Shown here in pieces: positions 21,240-34,159 of a stretch of DNA of 64,000 bases. A program made the translations under genes and the position numbers. Under the pieces are notes generated by a model. That model was not told the DNA's origin, ran no database searches, and saw only the letters and a program-made list of their open reading frames with translations. The stretch is from Tricholoma matsutake. Its lineage: Eukaryota > Basidiomycota > Agaricomycetes > Agaricales > Tricholomataceae. Position 1 is the stretch's first letter; each line of letters opens with the position of its first letter. The stretch spans positions 9,610,001 to 9,674,000 of the forward strand of contig AP026541.1 of the NCBI GenBank assembly GCA_026075535.2, in the 5' to 3' direction.

Positions 21240-22640
21240 TATTTAAAATACTTTCAACATCAAAAAAAAACAAGGATGCCCCCACAACAGGGGACATTTT
21301 ATTGGTGGTATTAGATACAAAAAAAGTTGCCCCCCTGCTGAAGATGGAGGCAGTAGACTATAGAATAAAATACCATCTTGCTAGCATGTGAGACAGCAGG
21401 GGCTGCACCCACAAACCACCCTATGAGCAGATGCTCATAGGCATGGAGCAGGTGTGTTCATTGTTGGCCCTCTCTTGTGGCCCCCTCTCATCCCCCTCGC
21501 TGTCCCCTGCTGGTCTGTACACCCCCCCTTCCTCCCTATAAGCAGTTGCTCATAGCAGAGGGGTGTGGTGCCATGGGTGTCCTGTTGTTGTTTGTTGGTC
21601 ATTGTTTGTTGGCCATCTTCTCATTGTTGTTCCACCCATCCACCCCATGAGCAGTTGCTCATGAGGCTGGAGGTGGGTGGTGCTCATTGGCTTCCCCCCT
21701 CTCATTATCTTCCTTGTCCCCTGTCGTTGTCTATAGTTCAAATTAGTATCTAAAAAAGTTTGTTCATAAAAAAAGAAAGGAAAAGAGAAAAAAAAAAAAA
21801 CTTACCTGGCCCAAGAGATGTTGATGACATCTCTTGGGCCTTTTTTGTTTGGCTTCCCTTCTCATCGCATTGGTGTTGTCATTTTGGTTCATTGTCTGTG
21901 TCATCATTGTCCCTGCAGCGGTGGTGGTGGTGGTGGTGGATGTCACCCTGTTGTCCCCTCGCCATTTGTTGTGCCCTCCCTTTCCCCCTCCCCTCCCCTC
22001 CTTGTCCCCTCACCCTTGCCCATCCACTCAGTGAGCAGTTGGTGGCAAATGTTGGCTGTTGTTGTAGGTGTGGTGCGCTGTATGATGTGGCATCATGGTG
22101 TTCATGGTGTTCATTCATCTAGTTCATGTAGTTTAGCATTAGTTACATGAAAAAGAAGAAACAACAAATGAACTTACATTATGGCCTGAACGATGACATG
22201 AGTCATCATCATTTGGGCTTGTTTTGGTGACATTGGTGTTTGTCATTGTCCCTGTCAACAGCCACCATGTCATTGCTCTGTTGTCCACCCCACATGCAGG
22301 CTCACAGCAGTGGTAAAGTGGGTGGGCATGGGTGCTGTTTTGGTGCTGTCTCATTGTTATAACCTAGTTAGAACCTAAAATGTATTAGAAAACATCAGTT
22401 TAGTTGAAAAAAATAACATTAAAATAGATTACCTGGGGCCCAAACAACAATGGATGTCATTTGGGCCCAATGTCATTCATTTGCAGTAGTGGTGTTATCC
22501 GATGTGGGAGTAGTGGTGGTGGTGGGAGGAGGTAGTGGTGGCATCATTCATGACCAAATGGTCCATGCACAGCACAAGGTATATAAACCCTCACTTTTGG
22601 TTTCATTTTCCTTGGGCACATCCCCACTTTATTATTGTAA
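21240..22640 (-). other. Low-complexity exon array, three or more similar units
   Basis: Three blocks (about 21540-21840, 21840-22200, 22200-22470) share a layout: a GC-rich coding-like stretch encoding His/Thr/Asn/Gln runs, then on the minus strand GGCC...AG followed by a GTAAG donor and an AT-rich intron-like gap. Hairpins flank the donors, for example GGCCCAAGAGATGT against ACATCTCTTGGGCC. The palindrome ATGAGCAGTTGCTCAT recurs at about 21420, 21540 and 21650. I read it as tandemly duplicated exons of a minus-strand, repeat-borne low-complexity protein; no domain is recognised. Confidence 0.35.
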
Positions 22641-23084
22641 TTAGTATGTCTACAGTATAAGTAAGGTATATACCATGCAATGTATACTGGTTGCAACCAG
22701 TTCACTTAGAAGTCTGAGGCAACCACAACTGCAAAAGCAATCAGACCATGTTTCAGTCCGGTCCAGTTCTGGTTTTTTTCTGGTTCAATGAACCGAACCT
22801 TCAAATGCTACTTGTGGCAGCCTGAATGTACTTGAAGTGAACCTTGGGATCTTCACTAAGGTTGACAACACCGAGGTAGTAGAGGCCTATCAATGGGACC
22901 TTGTTTGACTTGCATAGATTAAAAGGTGCAGCATAATATCTAGCATTCCTAGTGTTTATACACTGCTACCTTTCAAGTTGTATTAGTTATATTTTGATTC
23001 TCTGAGTCTTACTGTAGAAGCTCTTCTGTATTGGATAATCTGTTATGGTACATAGATTATCTTACTACTATTACCTATATGAAA
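22641..23084. other. Gene-free repeat spacer
   Basis: Contains near-palindromic pieces (GGTTCAATGAACC near 22780, GGTTGCAACC near 22690). No ORF or splice pattern is supported. Confidence 0.4.
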
Positions 23085-26000
23085 ATGAGTGCCACATATT
23101 ATTCATCTGGTATATCCTCTTGTACTCCACCCATACAAGCAACATCAAGACCTGGCTTTTCAGCTAGAAAATACCGCTGCTCAGGATCATTTTGGAATAG
23201 CTTATGAAGAATCATTGCAACAATAGCCAGAATTGTCTTCAAAGGAATGATCTCCATATTGTCAATTCTGCCATGTGTGCATGACTAGAGTGTGTTATGT
23301 GACTTTTGAAGAATCCCCTCATGTGAAGGGCAGTATGTTGATACAAGAGCAAATGTTTCATCTTGTGTTACTCCATTTGGTGTCATAATAGGAAGCTGAA
23401 AATAGAATGAAATTTCTGCAAAGTCAATGGTTCAATTTTTGGTTATGATCTAAATAAAATCCAAGTTAGCTATCATACACTTTAATACATTCAAAGGTGT
23501 AGTACATGCCTTGACATTCCTAGCTATTCTAATCTTTGTTAAAGGTTTCAAACTTTCTTTCCACATTGATCATGCTACTTGGCCATTAGGCAATTGGAGT
23601 CTTGCCCATCTGCGCACTGCTAGATAATCATATACAGGCACAATATATGCTTTCCTCACAGCTGCTAACTCATTTTCATCAAGCTTATACAAATATCTGT
23701 CCCTTGCTCAAAGATGCACATAACCTGCACCAATATCTTGGGCTCCTCTAGGTATTCTTGGTTTCTCATCCTCTAGCTCTGGTATCATTGGTTTCAATGT
23801 ATTGACTTGACATTGCTGCAGACCATGCTCTGAAAGATTGGCATAAGGATTAGAATATTGATGAATCTCTTCACCAAGATTGCCAATAGTTCTCTCCATA
23901 GTCCATTGTGAGGAAATAATTGGAGGACCAATATGAACAGCCTCAGGGCCCAAATGAGTTAATGCATGAATGCTTGGGTGAACAAAATGAAGCTGCTCAG
24001 GGTGGCACTGATGATAAAGTAGTTCAAACTCATTAACAAACTCTAGCAGAGCCACATGAGGCTTTTTCAAATTGCCAGTGAGAATACAATATTGATTCAT
24101 AATCTGCATTGCATAAACCAACTTGCAGAAATGTGTCCAGTATTTTTCAGGAAGAATATTGAATAGCAGTGCTGGACCAAGTCCATAGAGATACATAAGA
24201 AACTCCCATGCTTTATATCCACTGGAAATCTTTTCAGCAGGATTTCATGGTGGACAATCAAAAGAACCAGGAAGATATGGAGTACAATCAGCCACCTCTT
24301 TTCCATGTTTATCCCATACAATTCCTTGTAAGACTGCCCAATCCCAGGTGGATTTATCATCTTTTTTATCACAATCAAATGATCCTTGCCAAAGGTTGAT
24401 AAACAGATCTGGAATGTTAAGTGATGCCAAGTGCATGATATCAGATCCAAAACATCCAGGAACATCAAAGCAGTGCTTTGGAATCAGTCCACAAAAGATG
24501 CTTGGCTTTGAAATTCCAGTTTCTAAACAACATTTTTTGTATTGTGTCTCATTAGCAGATCCCACAAGATATTTGAGCTTCTGCTCATAGTCTTGGATTG
24601 AAGGTAATGGAAGGTTATTAACATCAATGTTGGGATGGTCACAACCTTCAACACTATAGTTGTTTAGTTTGAGCAATGCAGGGTAGTAGTGTGTTCCCCC
24701 TTCCTTGTGGTGACCAGGCAAAGTACAGAACAATCAACAGCCATTTTTTCCATGGTTTAGATATTGCATTCCAGGTCCATCTGCTGTTGCCAGACATAAA
24801 AATGGATGGGAAGTTACCATTTTTTGTTGATTGGCATCCCACATACAAAGACCCTCTTTCTGCAATGCAGAAAGATGGTGCAAGCTAAGGAACAGATATG
24901 TGTCAGGATATTTTGGTTTATTGGGTCCAGTAATGAATCCTCCAGGCAGAACACATTTTTATATATATCGGCCATCTGGAGCATGATCAAAAATAACCCA
25001 AATAAATATCCAACAGTTGGAAGCTTTATTAGCATATAGCTGAGCACCATCAAATGAGAACATTAGAATAAGATCATCCTTCTTGATTTGACCACTGGTC
25101 ACAGCTTTATTAAATGCATGCCCATGCATAATATCCTCCAACCAAGTTAGTTCACCATAATATTTCTTGAGAAGCTCATTAATTTGGCTTTGGAGAATAT
25201 GACGATAAAGTAAAGATTTAGCACTTTGTTCATTTAACTTGAGAGCTTGCAACAAGGGCCCAAGTAGTATTGTCTGAGATACTTGGCAGGCTTTCTTGAT
25301 TATAATATCATATTGCACTTCTGCACATTCTGGGCAAACATGTAAATGTTTGTATGGACTAGTGAATGCAAGACAGCTGTTGATACACATATCATGTTCA
25401 ACAGAGAATACTCCAGTAACATCAGAAACATATTGTTTGACTTGTTTGTAAGATGGCATTTCATCTTCTGGATATCTCTTGAGGATGGCATTGCAAACTG
25501 ATGTGTATGTTCCTTGGGCTGCATTAGTCAGTGAAAGAAATATGTCCAATCCAAGATGTATTCCTGGGTTATCACTAAGAGTAGGAATAGAGGTTGGAGG
25601 ATTTCTAATGTGCTTCAAAGTCAAAGGATTCAACTCTGAATGTTCATCATCCAGAGATGCTGATGCAATTGCCTTGATAAAAGCCATAGTAATTTTCAGA
25701 TTGTCCAAGGTAGCAATCCCATCAAGTTCATCAAGATTTAAAGAACTTTGAGCCTGTGTGCCCTGCCCTTGGGGTTGACTTGGAGGGAGTTCATCCTGAG
25801 CAAGTTCAGGAGGATCATCTGACATGGCAGGATTATCTTGCATATCTCCAAGGTCTAATGAGTCCCTCTCTGAATCATCAAACTCTTTATCCAGGTCAGA
25901 GTTGTGCAATTATTGGCATCCAGGATCTGGTCCACCTATCAGATCAAATTGGTCATCTATGTCTTGTTCACCTCTGAGTGCACCCCCACTAGCAGACCCC

Positions 26001-26450
26001 ATAGGATCATGACCTTGGTTTACAGCAGTTCCAGATGATGGGTCTGGGTGTGACATATCTTCATCCATAATGTAATTGTGTCTCTGCAAAAGCACTGGAA
26101 TCAGATCAAACAGTACTGGTTTTTAGATACCATCATACCATCCCCAGAGTCCCAGAATTCTCAGTATAATTCCCAGGTATGTCATCAACTTCCATTCCAG
26201 ATTCATCACCAAAGCCCAGGCCTGAAAAATCTCCAGTATCTCCAGCTTTACTATCAGAATCAGAAGAATCTTCCACTTCCATAGCTGTTGTGATTCCTGC
26301 ACCAGCCTGAGAGACCATAGCATCCTTATCATGGTCAGACTTGTGCCACTGGTAAGTAGAGTGAGACACCTCTTTCCCCCTTTTGCATTTCTGGAGACAT
26401 GTGCAGATGCATGTTTTAGCTATGGTAAAGAAGGAGCTATCACCAATTGC
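23085..26450 (-). pseudogene. Plavaka (CACTA-superfamily) Tnp2-like transposase
   Basis: Reading down the minus strand: a Cys/His finger (CICTCLQKCKRGKEV...H) near 26400, an acidic linker, a CPEC-containing segment, then FSFDGAQLYANKASNCWI at about 25060 with a conserved Asp, RYIxKNVF, the long CTLPGHHKEGGTHYYPALLKLNNY block (24733-24245), GISKPSIFCGLIP, PGCFGSDIMHLASLN, YLPGSFD, SSQWTMERTIGNLGEEI and finally EKPGLDVACMGG near 23110. These are hallmarks of Agaricomycete Plavaka transposases, which cut and paste CACTA elements. Several frameshifts (near 26100, 24959, 24740) and stops break it. At the YLPGSFD-x-PP site the stop is TGA. Terminal repeats were not identified. Confidence 0.85.
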
Positions 26451-26852
26451 AGTAGAGGAGAAATACAGATAGATCAGCAGAGGGACTCAGAACACCAAGA
26501 GATGAAATGGGCTCTTTGTGTTGACAAGCTATATAAATACAAGTAGATGACAGTTCTTATCAGAGTTTGACATTTAACATTCACTCACAGATAGACAGAT
26601 CATGGTTGAACTTAAATTCATATGACCAGGGCAAACAAAAATAGAAACACGAGGATGGGCACCAGACAGATAATAGACAAGCATGATAAACAATAACAAC
26701 AACTATAGCACAGGGGAATGTCAAAATAGAACAGTAGCATGGCCATCCATGTGATATCCATGCGCATGGCCTGAGCAACACCATAAAACAATATCTACAT
26801 TGATGTATTAAGAGAACAACTCATTGGTGTTCAGATACAGCAAACTTACCAG

Positions 26853-27440
26853 TTAAAAGTTGAATGCAGCATTCTCAGTCTCTGTTACGCCCCCAGGGAA
26901 TAATGCCCCAGCCACACAACCTGTTTGCTTATTCTCCAACACTATACTCCCGCCATCCTGTTCCTGTGGCTTTTTCATGCTTGCCACTAACATTGTGCAC
27001 CACTCCTTGATTTGGCAGAGGAATTCCCAACCTTCAGATGTCCTTTTCAAGTAAGACTTGAGGGCCTTACAATAAAGGCTTGCTTTGGCTTTAGAACATG
27101 TAGAACAAATAGGGAAAAGGGACCGCCTGGTGGAAAATAGAGAAGTTTGATAGATGACGTGTGCAGCAGCAGCAACAGATTGGACAGTTGAGCATTTGAC
27201 TGGGGAGAACCGCAGGCAAGCAAACTGCTTGATGATAGGCAGGAGGCTCAGCGAATGAGGGGTGGAGTTAGAAGCCGACTCTACTATGGATAACACAATG
27301 ACTGTGCCTGGGAGAGGCTTGCAAGAAGGGGAATGGCCTGGATTAGCATGCCCCTGTTGGATTGGGAGAGCGTTGGAAGAGAGAACATGGTTGGGCTGCA
27401 AGGCTACTGGGTCTGGGTCTGCCTGGAGAACATCCAGCAA
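26853..27440 (-). CDS. Hypothetical 195-residue ORF
   Basis: An uninterrupted frame upstream of the Plavaka transposase and in the same orientation. It is Ser/Pro rich at the start and has a Cys pair (CSTCSKAKASLYC) near the middle. No family is recognised. The length and lack of stops in a region full of broken genes argue that it may be, or recently was, translated. It could be an accessory exon of the Plavaka element. Confidence 0.35.
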   Translation of the reverse strand: MLDVLQADPDPVALQPNHVLSSNALPIQQGHANPGHSPSCKPLPGTVIVLSIVESASNSTPHSLSLLPIIKQFACLRFSPVKCSTVQSVAAAAHVIYQTSLFSTRRSLFPICSTCSKAKASLYCKALKSYLKRTSEGWEFLCQIKEWCTMLVASMKKPQEQDGGSIVLENKQTGCVAGALFPGGVTETENAAFNF

Positions 27441-27784
27441 GGTATAGGTTCAAGTAAGTGGCATTATCAAGTTTGATAGAGATAGGTAGAGCAAAGGGCA
27501 TGAGACAATTGTGGCAGCTGTCGGGATGTGGGACATAGCACATAGTGTCTAGCATATGTAGCACAAGAAAATGGACCAATACAATGTCCATTTACATGTG
27601 TATGCACATGTAGGCACATGAGGACCATGCATATGGATTTCAATTATGTCGATGCATGAAATTGTACCATGTTGAGAGTGTTCATGGATTTATAAGCAAA
27701 AGATATGCAAGCTCACATGGTTGACACAGATTTTTTGATTTTATCTGAACCAGTCCAATTTAATAATATCTACTTTGATCTAGT

Positions 27785-28780
27785 TATATCCACTTTTCAC
27801 TGGGCCTTGATCCTGCTGGAATGCCAAGTGGTCAACTACAACCACACTTGTCCACAACTAGGGCAACAACGATCACTTTTCAGATCAATGTCAAACTATT
27901 GATATATCCCACCAGTGCAAAAGGAGCTTATCTTCCACCTTTCATTGACACTCAAGACCCACAAAATTGTGTACCACACCAGCATCAACATCCGCACCGT
28001 GCAATGTGTCCTTCGGCTTTGGCACCAGACAGGATACATCAACAAGAAGCCATTGCAAGCTGGCAGGCCCTGGGCTCTGACTGGTTATCACATCTCTGTC
28101 AGTATTCTATGTCATTCTTGTTTCATGCTCACTCATGTTGTGGGCCAGTACATTGAAGGGTTGATTGAATGACAGCCAGATATCTATCTATCTATGTGAG
28201 ATACAGGACCATCTCCTTGAGGCATTTGACATCAACATCACTGGTATGACAATCTCTTCTTCTCTGTGCTGTCAGGGATACACTCAGAAGAAGGTTCGCT
28301 ACCTTTTAGCATGAATAGGTTGAATTTACTAATGCTTGATTAGGTGTCTCATGCAGGAATTGAATGAGATGAGGAGCAGTGGAATCAATACCAGGCCTTG
28401 ATCACTGAGTATCCACCAGAAACTCATGTTTATCTTGACGAATCAGCTTGCAACCGACACACATCAAATTGACTCTATGCATGGGCACCCATTGGTGATT
28501 GCATGTGTGGTCATGATTATTTTGTTTGTGGAACTAGGTATGTGTTGACTACTCAAATTATAGTCTGCATTTACATTCAAGATATAGGTATTCAATTCTT
28601 CCTGCAATATCTCTCGACAGTGTTCTCCACCTTGACATCATGGCATGCTCTTGGACTTTGGTGGAGTTTCAGAGATATATTGATGTTCTTTTAGATGAGA
28701 TGAATCTGTACCCACTATGCAATTCAGTTCTGATTATGGATAACACAAGCACTCATCACTTTGAAGGGTTGCATGACCTC
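27785..28780 (+). pseudogene. Tc1/mariner-type transposase (truncated)
   Basis: A helix-turn-helix part (THKIVYHTSINIRTVQ...LWHQTGY, then KKPLQAGRP) lies at 27918-28100, followed by an ISxSL block, VFxDESACNRHT-like text with the first catalytic Asp at 28437, and MDNTSTHH with the second Asp at 28739. The sequence stops at GLHD near 28775, so the third acidic residue and the tail are gone. The frame changes several times. These enzymes cut at TA dinucleotides; no flanking TA duplication was identified. The neighbour at 28780 begins abruptly, marking a truncation point. Confidence 0.8.
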
Positions 28781-29523
28781 ACATAGCACCAATGATGAGG
28801 TCCAGGGTGGGTGGCACACTGTAACACATTCTTGACCTTGCAGAGAACATCAGGGTCAGTTGCAGTCTCTGTGGCCTTTGGTGCAGGCTTCTCTGCTTCC
28901 TTTGGCTTCTCCTGGTCTAAATGAGCTGCTGTAAACAAAGGTGTACAAGTGCAACACTGACCAGGTTCACTATTTCCATATAAACTGGCTTCTCCCTTCG
29001 TTTACTGTCCAACATTTTCCTGTGAACTGCAAAAGCATGCTTGACATCATCAGCCATTGCAAGGTGTCTGTAGGCTGTCTTCTTCTTGTTGTCACAATTC
29101 TTCCAGCCTAGTTTGGCTTGCGCTTGCTCAACACCAACAGTTGCACAAACATGCAATAGAAAGTCTTCTTCAGGAATGTCATCAATGTCAAATGTAATGA
29201 TTGTCAACACTAGGGGTTCATCCTTCCCTTGATTTCCACATCCATATGGCAAGTGAACATCAAGGCGGTGGCATGGCTGCTCTATATTTGGGATGTACTA
29301 ATAGTAAGTGTGAATGATATCACAGTTAAAAGAAAAACTGACCATCTGGGGGTGCTTGGTGCAGTTGTCCAGCTCTATGTTCTGCCATTGGGGGTAAGGG
29401 ACCTTGTTCAGGGGCAGGAAATGCTGCAGCTGGCAGCTGGGGAGCCTGAATGGGAAGATTGGCATTCCATGGCTGCTTGAACATCCCTCTATCAAGGGCT
29501 CCATGTAACTGTGCTAGAGCCAC
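28756..29523 (-). pseudogene. Repeat-associated protein with ubiquitin/PB1-like fold region
   Basis: From 29523 a Pro/Gln/Ala-rich segment is followed by an apparent intron (about 29337-29290) and a frame to 28917 with VCATVGVEQAQAKLGWKN, HLAMADDVKHAF and VYMEIVNL, then another short intron and an Ala/Glu/Lys-rich part ending in KNVLQCATHPGPHHWCYV. I recall this layout from proteins repeated many times in Agaricomycete genomes; the middle part resembles a small ubiquitin- or PB1-like domain. Function is unknown. The Tc1/mariner relic abuts its end, so the C-terminus is lost. Confidence 0.45.
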
Positions 29524-30837
29524 ATCTTGGGGTTGAGGGGAGGCATTGGACCAAGCCCAATGAGGTATCTTGCAAGTCCAGCTTGTGCAGGGTTTGGGAT
29601 GTCTGCCATAGAACTGTACAATGGGAACTTAGGACTTGGAAATGAAGTAAAATTGCTGGTCTATGCTACAAAAAAGTAGTTCCCTTTCATATGCTTTCCT
29701 CAGCAGGATCATGGGGAACAGCCCTCACTACTTAGTATTAGCATAGCATGTACTGCACACTGCGCTATATATCTAGTCCATCATTGACATTGTCAATGGT
29801 GGGCATGTCGGACAAATTAGGTCCCACCCATACTTTACCCAAATTGGATAAGGTACCATCACCCTGGCATGTGTGGTAGGTTGCAACTTTCTTTCAAAAA
29901 CGTCTACAATTTCTAGATCAGCTGTCATCAAAAGTGAGTCAAAAGTGGCTACTATGAGTAACACTAATGTGTCATGCTTATCATGTGTGTGTCATTGTGT
30001 GTCAAGTACTGTATATCACTCTCACAAAACATTTTGTCTCTATGATCTCCTAGAGCCACTGCCTTCAACATACTTGCACCACTCCAGAATTCCAGCTTCA
30101 TCAGGGATTCAAGGTGCTTCAGCACCACTTATCATAATGATATGCATATGCTAGTAGGTCAAGACCTGGAGAATTGTAATGGATGCTGTAACTCTGGTGA
30201 AATTGTGAATATGCCATATGATGTTGCTCTTGAGATTAACTCTACGGTGCTATCAGCTTAGTGTACATTATCTTCCATTATCTGTTATCCTTAGTACCAT
30301 GTCTCATCGACAGTACCCATGGTGGTACCTTGGATCTTAGGCTCAATGCATGTGTAGGAACCAGGTCAAACGATACCTCTCATTCCCCCCTCTTGACTAT
30401 GGTATATCATTCATCCCATCTGACCTATGTTCCACATTGGTACCCTAAATATCATTAACGATTCACCTGAGTTCATCATCCACTTACCTGGCTTTAGTAT
30501 ATGTGTAGTGGGCCTGCTATGTATATAATTCCTAATCTTCCACTTCGCCACCCTTCTCATCACCATCCTACCTTCCTGTGCAATCTTTGCCCATAATTGG
30601 TCTCAATCTTCACACATGCACTCTAACCTCAGACTGATGTCTCTATGGCTGCTGTATGGAGTTCTCAACATGCCAGGGCTATTGATCCACACAACACTTC
30701 CTCCCTCCATCCATAATGCAAGCATTCTTCCTGCTTTTCTTCAAGTTACTGCTTCACTGGTAGTCTTGACAAGCTGAATAATGATGTGAATCTTATCCTG
30801 CCCATGTACCTGTATGGACCTGACTCCTTTGACCCGG
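29524..30837. other. Gene-free stretch left of the element A LTR
   Basis: No supported gene. Short frames at 29773-29964 (-) and 29873-30154 (+) overlap and show no motif. It ends at TTTGACCCGG, directly before the LTR start TGATGATACTC. Confidence 0.45.
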
Positions 30838-31187
30838 TGATGATACTCAACCCGGGAAAACCACCAAACTGCTGATGATATTTGCACAAGTCAGAGGAAG
30901 GGTGTGAGACGTTCCAAATGTTTGTGGTCCAACCAATGGAAAGACAACTAGTTGGTACTAGTCATAAAGGTAGTTCTATAAGAGAGGAAAGTGTTTGATG
31001 CAGTCCAATGGAGTATCGATCGATATTGAGGACGATCGATGGGATCGATGGCAAACAATGTTTATCGTTGAGGGTCGATGTGTGAATTCTAAGGACTTTT
31101 GGTGGGTCGATAGTATATGGTAGCCGATGGCTCGGAAGTGTCAGAATGGTTACTAGAAGAGGATTGAGGACAACGATGGTCGCAGAG
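30838..31187 (-). repeat. Element A 3' LTR, left part
   Basis: TGATGATACTCAACC at 30838 matches 59100, and the similarity runs on to GTCGCAGAG at 31187, where element 2 interrupts it; it resumes at 41765 with CAGAGGTTTCTC. With the right part it makes a 1.15 kb LTR. On the minus strand it starts TGATAGG and ends ATCATCA. Confidence 0.85.
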
Positions 31188-31369
31188 TGTAACGGGATGT
31201 TACTAGCTTGAATACTTAAGACTTACTTTGCATGGAACTGAGCAGAGACCAATCTATTTGGTAGCCAAGTGTATGCGGTGTAAGTTAATAAGCAGTTGAT
31301 ACAAATATGTATCAACAAGGTGTATACATAGTCCCCGGGGCTATGGACATGTGTAGATGTGCCGTTACA
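31188..31369 (-). repeat. Element 2 3' LTR (182 bp)
   Basis: Runs from TGTAACGGG to GCCGTTACA. It is adjacent on its inner side to the purine tract. This copy retains C at the five C/T differences from its partner. Confidence 0.9.
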
Positions 31370-31513
31370 CACCCCCATTTGAGATTGCCTACAGGGAATC
31401 TAAAGCAATGAAAGAGCATATGTGGAGATAAGGAAAAACAGAGAAAGAAAGATCGTCCCAGAACCCAACTGCCATTCCATCATGTCAATTGTTGAGTAGG
31501 ATTACTCAACACG

Positions 31514-33739
31514 TTACGTGCCGGTAGAGATGGCAGATGGGGTGTGCGGGTTGATGTTGCTGGTCATTGTCATGGCTGTAGTAGTCCGAGGCATGGCAGA
31601 GGATGTCCACAATGTACCTCCTGTAAGCTCGTGGAATATGGTGGGGGCGCTGGCCAAAAGCCATTCGGAATCCAGGAAACATGACTTACCCACTCCATTA
31701 TTTTCCAAGTCCATCAGATATTGAATTCGGGTAATGTCATTGTAGGTGGGGCACCACCAACCATCCCACTGAGGTATGGCTGGCAGAACCCCTACAGACA
31801 TTAGCTGCTGGAGGCGTTCATGGTCCATTTGACAGTACAGGTCTTGAAATGGTCCAGCTTGCAGATAAGACTGATGATTGAGGAAGTGCAGGCCAAAGGT
31901 GTAGGCGTGATCAATCCATTGAGGGGGTATTCCATGGGCGATGAGGTGGTTTACCAGCATGTCCATGGTAATATTCACGACTGTCCTATCGTCATAGGGT
32001 TGTGCAGTGAGGGTATCACTGGAGCATTCAACAAAGGGTTTATCAGGGTGGGATATGTTCCAGACTTCAATAGCTTCACGATAATATCCAGGAAGTGCAG
32101 TAACACATCCAAATATCCTGACAAAGTTGGGGCATGCAGTGACAGTACGAGGGCCGAGGGTGTGTCCCAGGGCATATCCAAACATGCTTTGATGGTCAGC
32201 CTGCAACGCTATGTTCATAGCAATGCCATGGATGGCATTGCTACTGCTGAGTCATCCATGGTGCATTATATATTGGGCCATTAAGTCAATGTCCAGCATT
32301 TGTTCTCCAGTGACAGGGGGTAGTCCTGCACCGCCGGTTTTGTTCTGCCTGTTACCAGTGAATGTGTCCTCGTCTCGATGGATGGGAAAGTCTTCCCAGA
32401 GCTGGTGGTTGTTGGGGTGCGGTTTGTAGACCTTGTGAAGATAAACATCGTCTTTCAGGATTTTGTTCAGAGCTAGGTCCTGAAGTTCAGGTAGAAAACC
32501 ACCAGCAATGCAGTGGAATTCTGCTAGCAGTCTGTAGGCCTCAACACAGTCGATGGTGAGTTCTTTTTTGTTGTTTATGAACCATACTCCTCGTTTGACC
32601 TCTTGAGGATTCATAGGGAATCCTTGGGGCAGGTAGGAGTATAGTCATCGGTCTGGTGGGGTCATGAATGGTGCATCCATTTGACCCTCGTAATCACTGG
32701 CCATGGTGGCAGTCTTGCCAGTGTATATGCAGTTAGATTTGACTGAATAGAACATTGTACAACCGAGCATCATCCAAAGCTCATTGTTGCATTCATATCT
32801 GCCATTTATGATTACCACTCCTAGTCCATCAGGAATATGTCCAGGTCAGCTGGCATCATAGTGGGCCTGTATACCAGCAAATTCCTTCTTTTGTTTCTCT
32901 TTGCCAGTGTCATCATCATCATTGCTGACCTCATCTGAACTGTAGGATGTGTTATCCTTGTCCTCATCAGGTTGTGAGGCGTCTGCGACAGGTTCATTAG
33001 GTCTGATCACTGTTGGTGTCAGGGCAATGGGGATAGTTATCATCAAGAGTGTAGGCACAGCTTTGGAGGTGGGAGTTGGGGTTGGTGTCACTGCAGGTGC
33101 AGAGACGATGGCTGGCACGGGTGCGGCTTTTGGCTGTTGGTCCACAGTGATCATCGAGTTCTTTGGTGAGTTACCTGGCTGATATATGTCATGGCATGGG
33201 CGACATTCTGGAATGGGGATGCTGAGGATTTGTGGTACACTCTGTGGTGGAATTTGTTGAATAGTTTCTTGAGGGGCTGGGGAAGATGGGGATCTCTGTC
33301 TAGGTGGTGAACGACAATGTGGTGGGGGAGAGTCCCTTCGTCGAGGTGGGAGTTCATGGTGGTATGGGGGAGACGGTGAGCATGGCCTGTACCAGTCTCC
33401 CTGGTAAGGTGGGAGCAAAGGTGGACCTGGGCATTGTGGGTGATCCTCCATTCTAGTCTGTCTTACTGGCAGTGGTTGAATTTCCATAGGTCGTTCTTGC
33501 TCGCAAACTTTGTGAGGTCGACGGTCTTCGTCCTTGGGGCTTTCATGAGAGGGGGAAGCTGGGTGTTTACATGAGTCTGCCATTATCCGGGATGCCAATG
33601 TTATGGTTGTCTTCTTTGTGCAGTCCACTTCTCCTCGAAGGCTGTTGATCTTGTCAAGCAGTTGCCCTATGACCAACTGAGCTATGATATCTTGTTGCAT
33701 GAAGTCTGTAAGTGCTTGATCAATGCCAGCATGTCCCAA
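31514..33739 (-). pseudogene. Extra ORF downstream of integrase in element 2 (unknown function)
   Basis: One frame of about 742 codons runs from 33739 to 31514 and is interrupted only by three TGA codons (near 32846, 32641 and 32252). The N-terminal half is very Pro-rich (PPYQGDWYRPCSPSPP, SPPPHCRSPPRQRS) with Ala/Thr/Pro repeats and an acidic patch. The C-terminal half is globular-looking, with WWCPTYNDITRIQYL, HGIPPQWIDHAYTFGLHFLN and FVRIFGCVTALPGYYREAIEVW. It occupies the position of env in retroviruses, but no signal peptide or membrane span is visible, so I do not call it an envelope. It may be a second structural or RNA-binding protein. Confidence 0.6.
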
Positions 33740-34159
33740 TCATTGTATCAAGTTGTCCACCGTTTTGTCAACTTTGGTGGTCTCTTGTTCCCGATGATTG
33801 CTGGTCCGATTATGTGTAGGTTTGTTGACCTCCATAGCCATGGATGGTTGGTGAGTGCTGGGACGAATTGATGACCTTGATCATTCATGATATCATCATT
33901 CTGGTGAGTGTTGGTCTCTCCTTCCCCCTGCAGAGTTCACTGTGGAACTCTGCTGACTCCTCCCTACACCTCTACCATGACTGTCATTGCTAGAAGCATG
34001 CAAGTAGGACCATTGCATTTTGAAATGTCTTGATGGTTCGAAATAAGTTGGCGTTGGTAATGAATGAGTGCTGTGCTGGCAAAGGGGAAAAAACTTTGTT
34101 CGAAAATATATTTGCAGTTGATTATGTAAGTTCCCACAGTCAGGAACTTTCTGTAATTG

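Noticed and set aside
26133..26369. A separate small acidic protein
   Set aside because: It follows a Cys/His finger in the same frame and lies at the expected N-terminus of the Plavaka transposase, so I treat it as part of that pseudogene.
31514..33739. Calling the extra ORF of element 2 an envelope gene
   Set aside because: The position fits, but I see no signal peptide, membrane anchor or cleavage site, and the N-terminal half is Pro-rich and soluble-looking.
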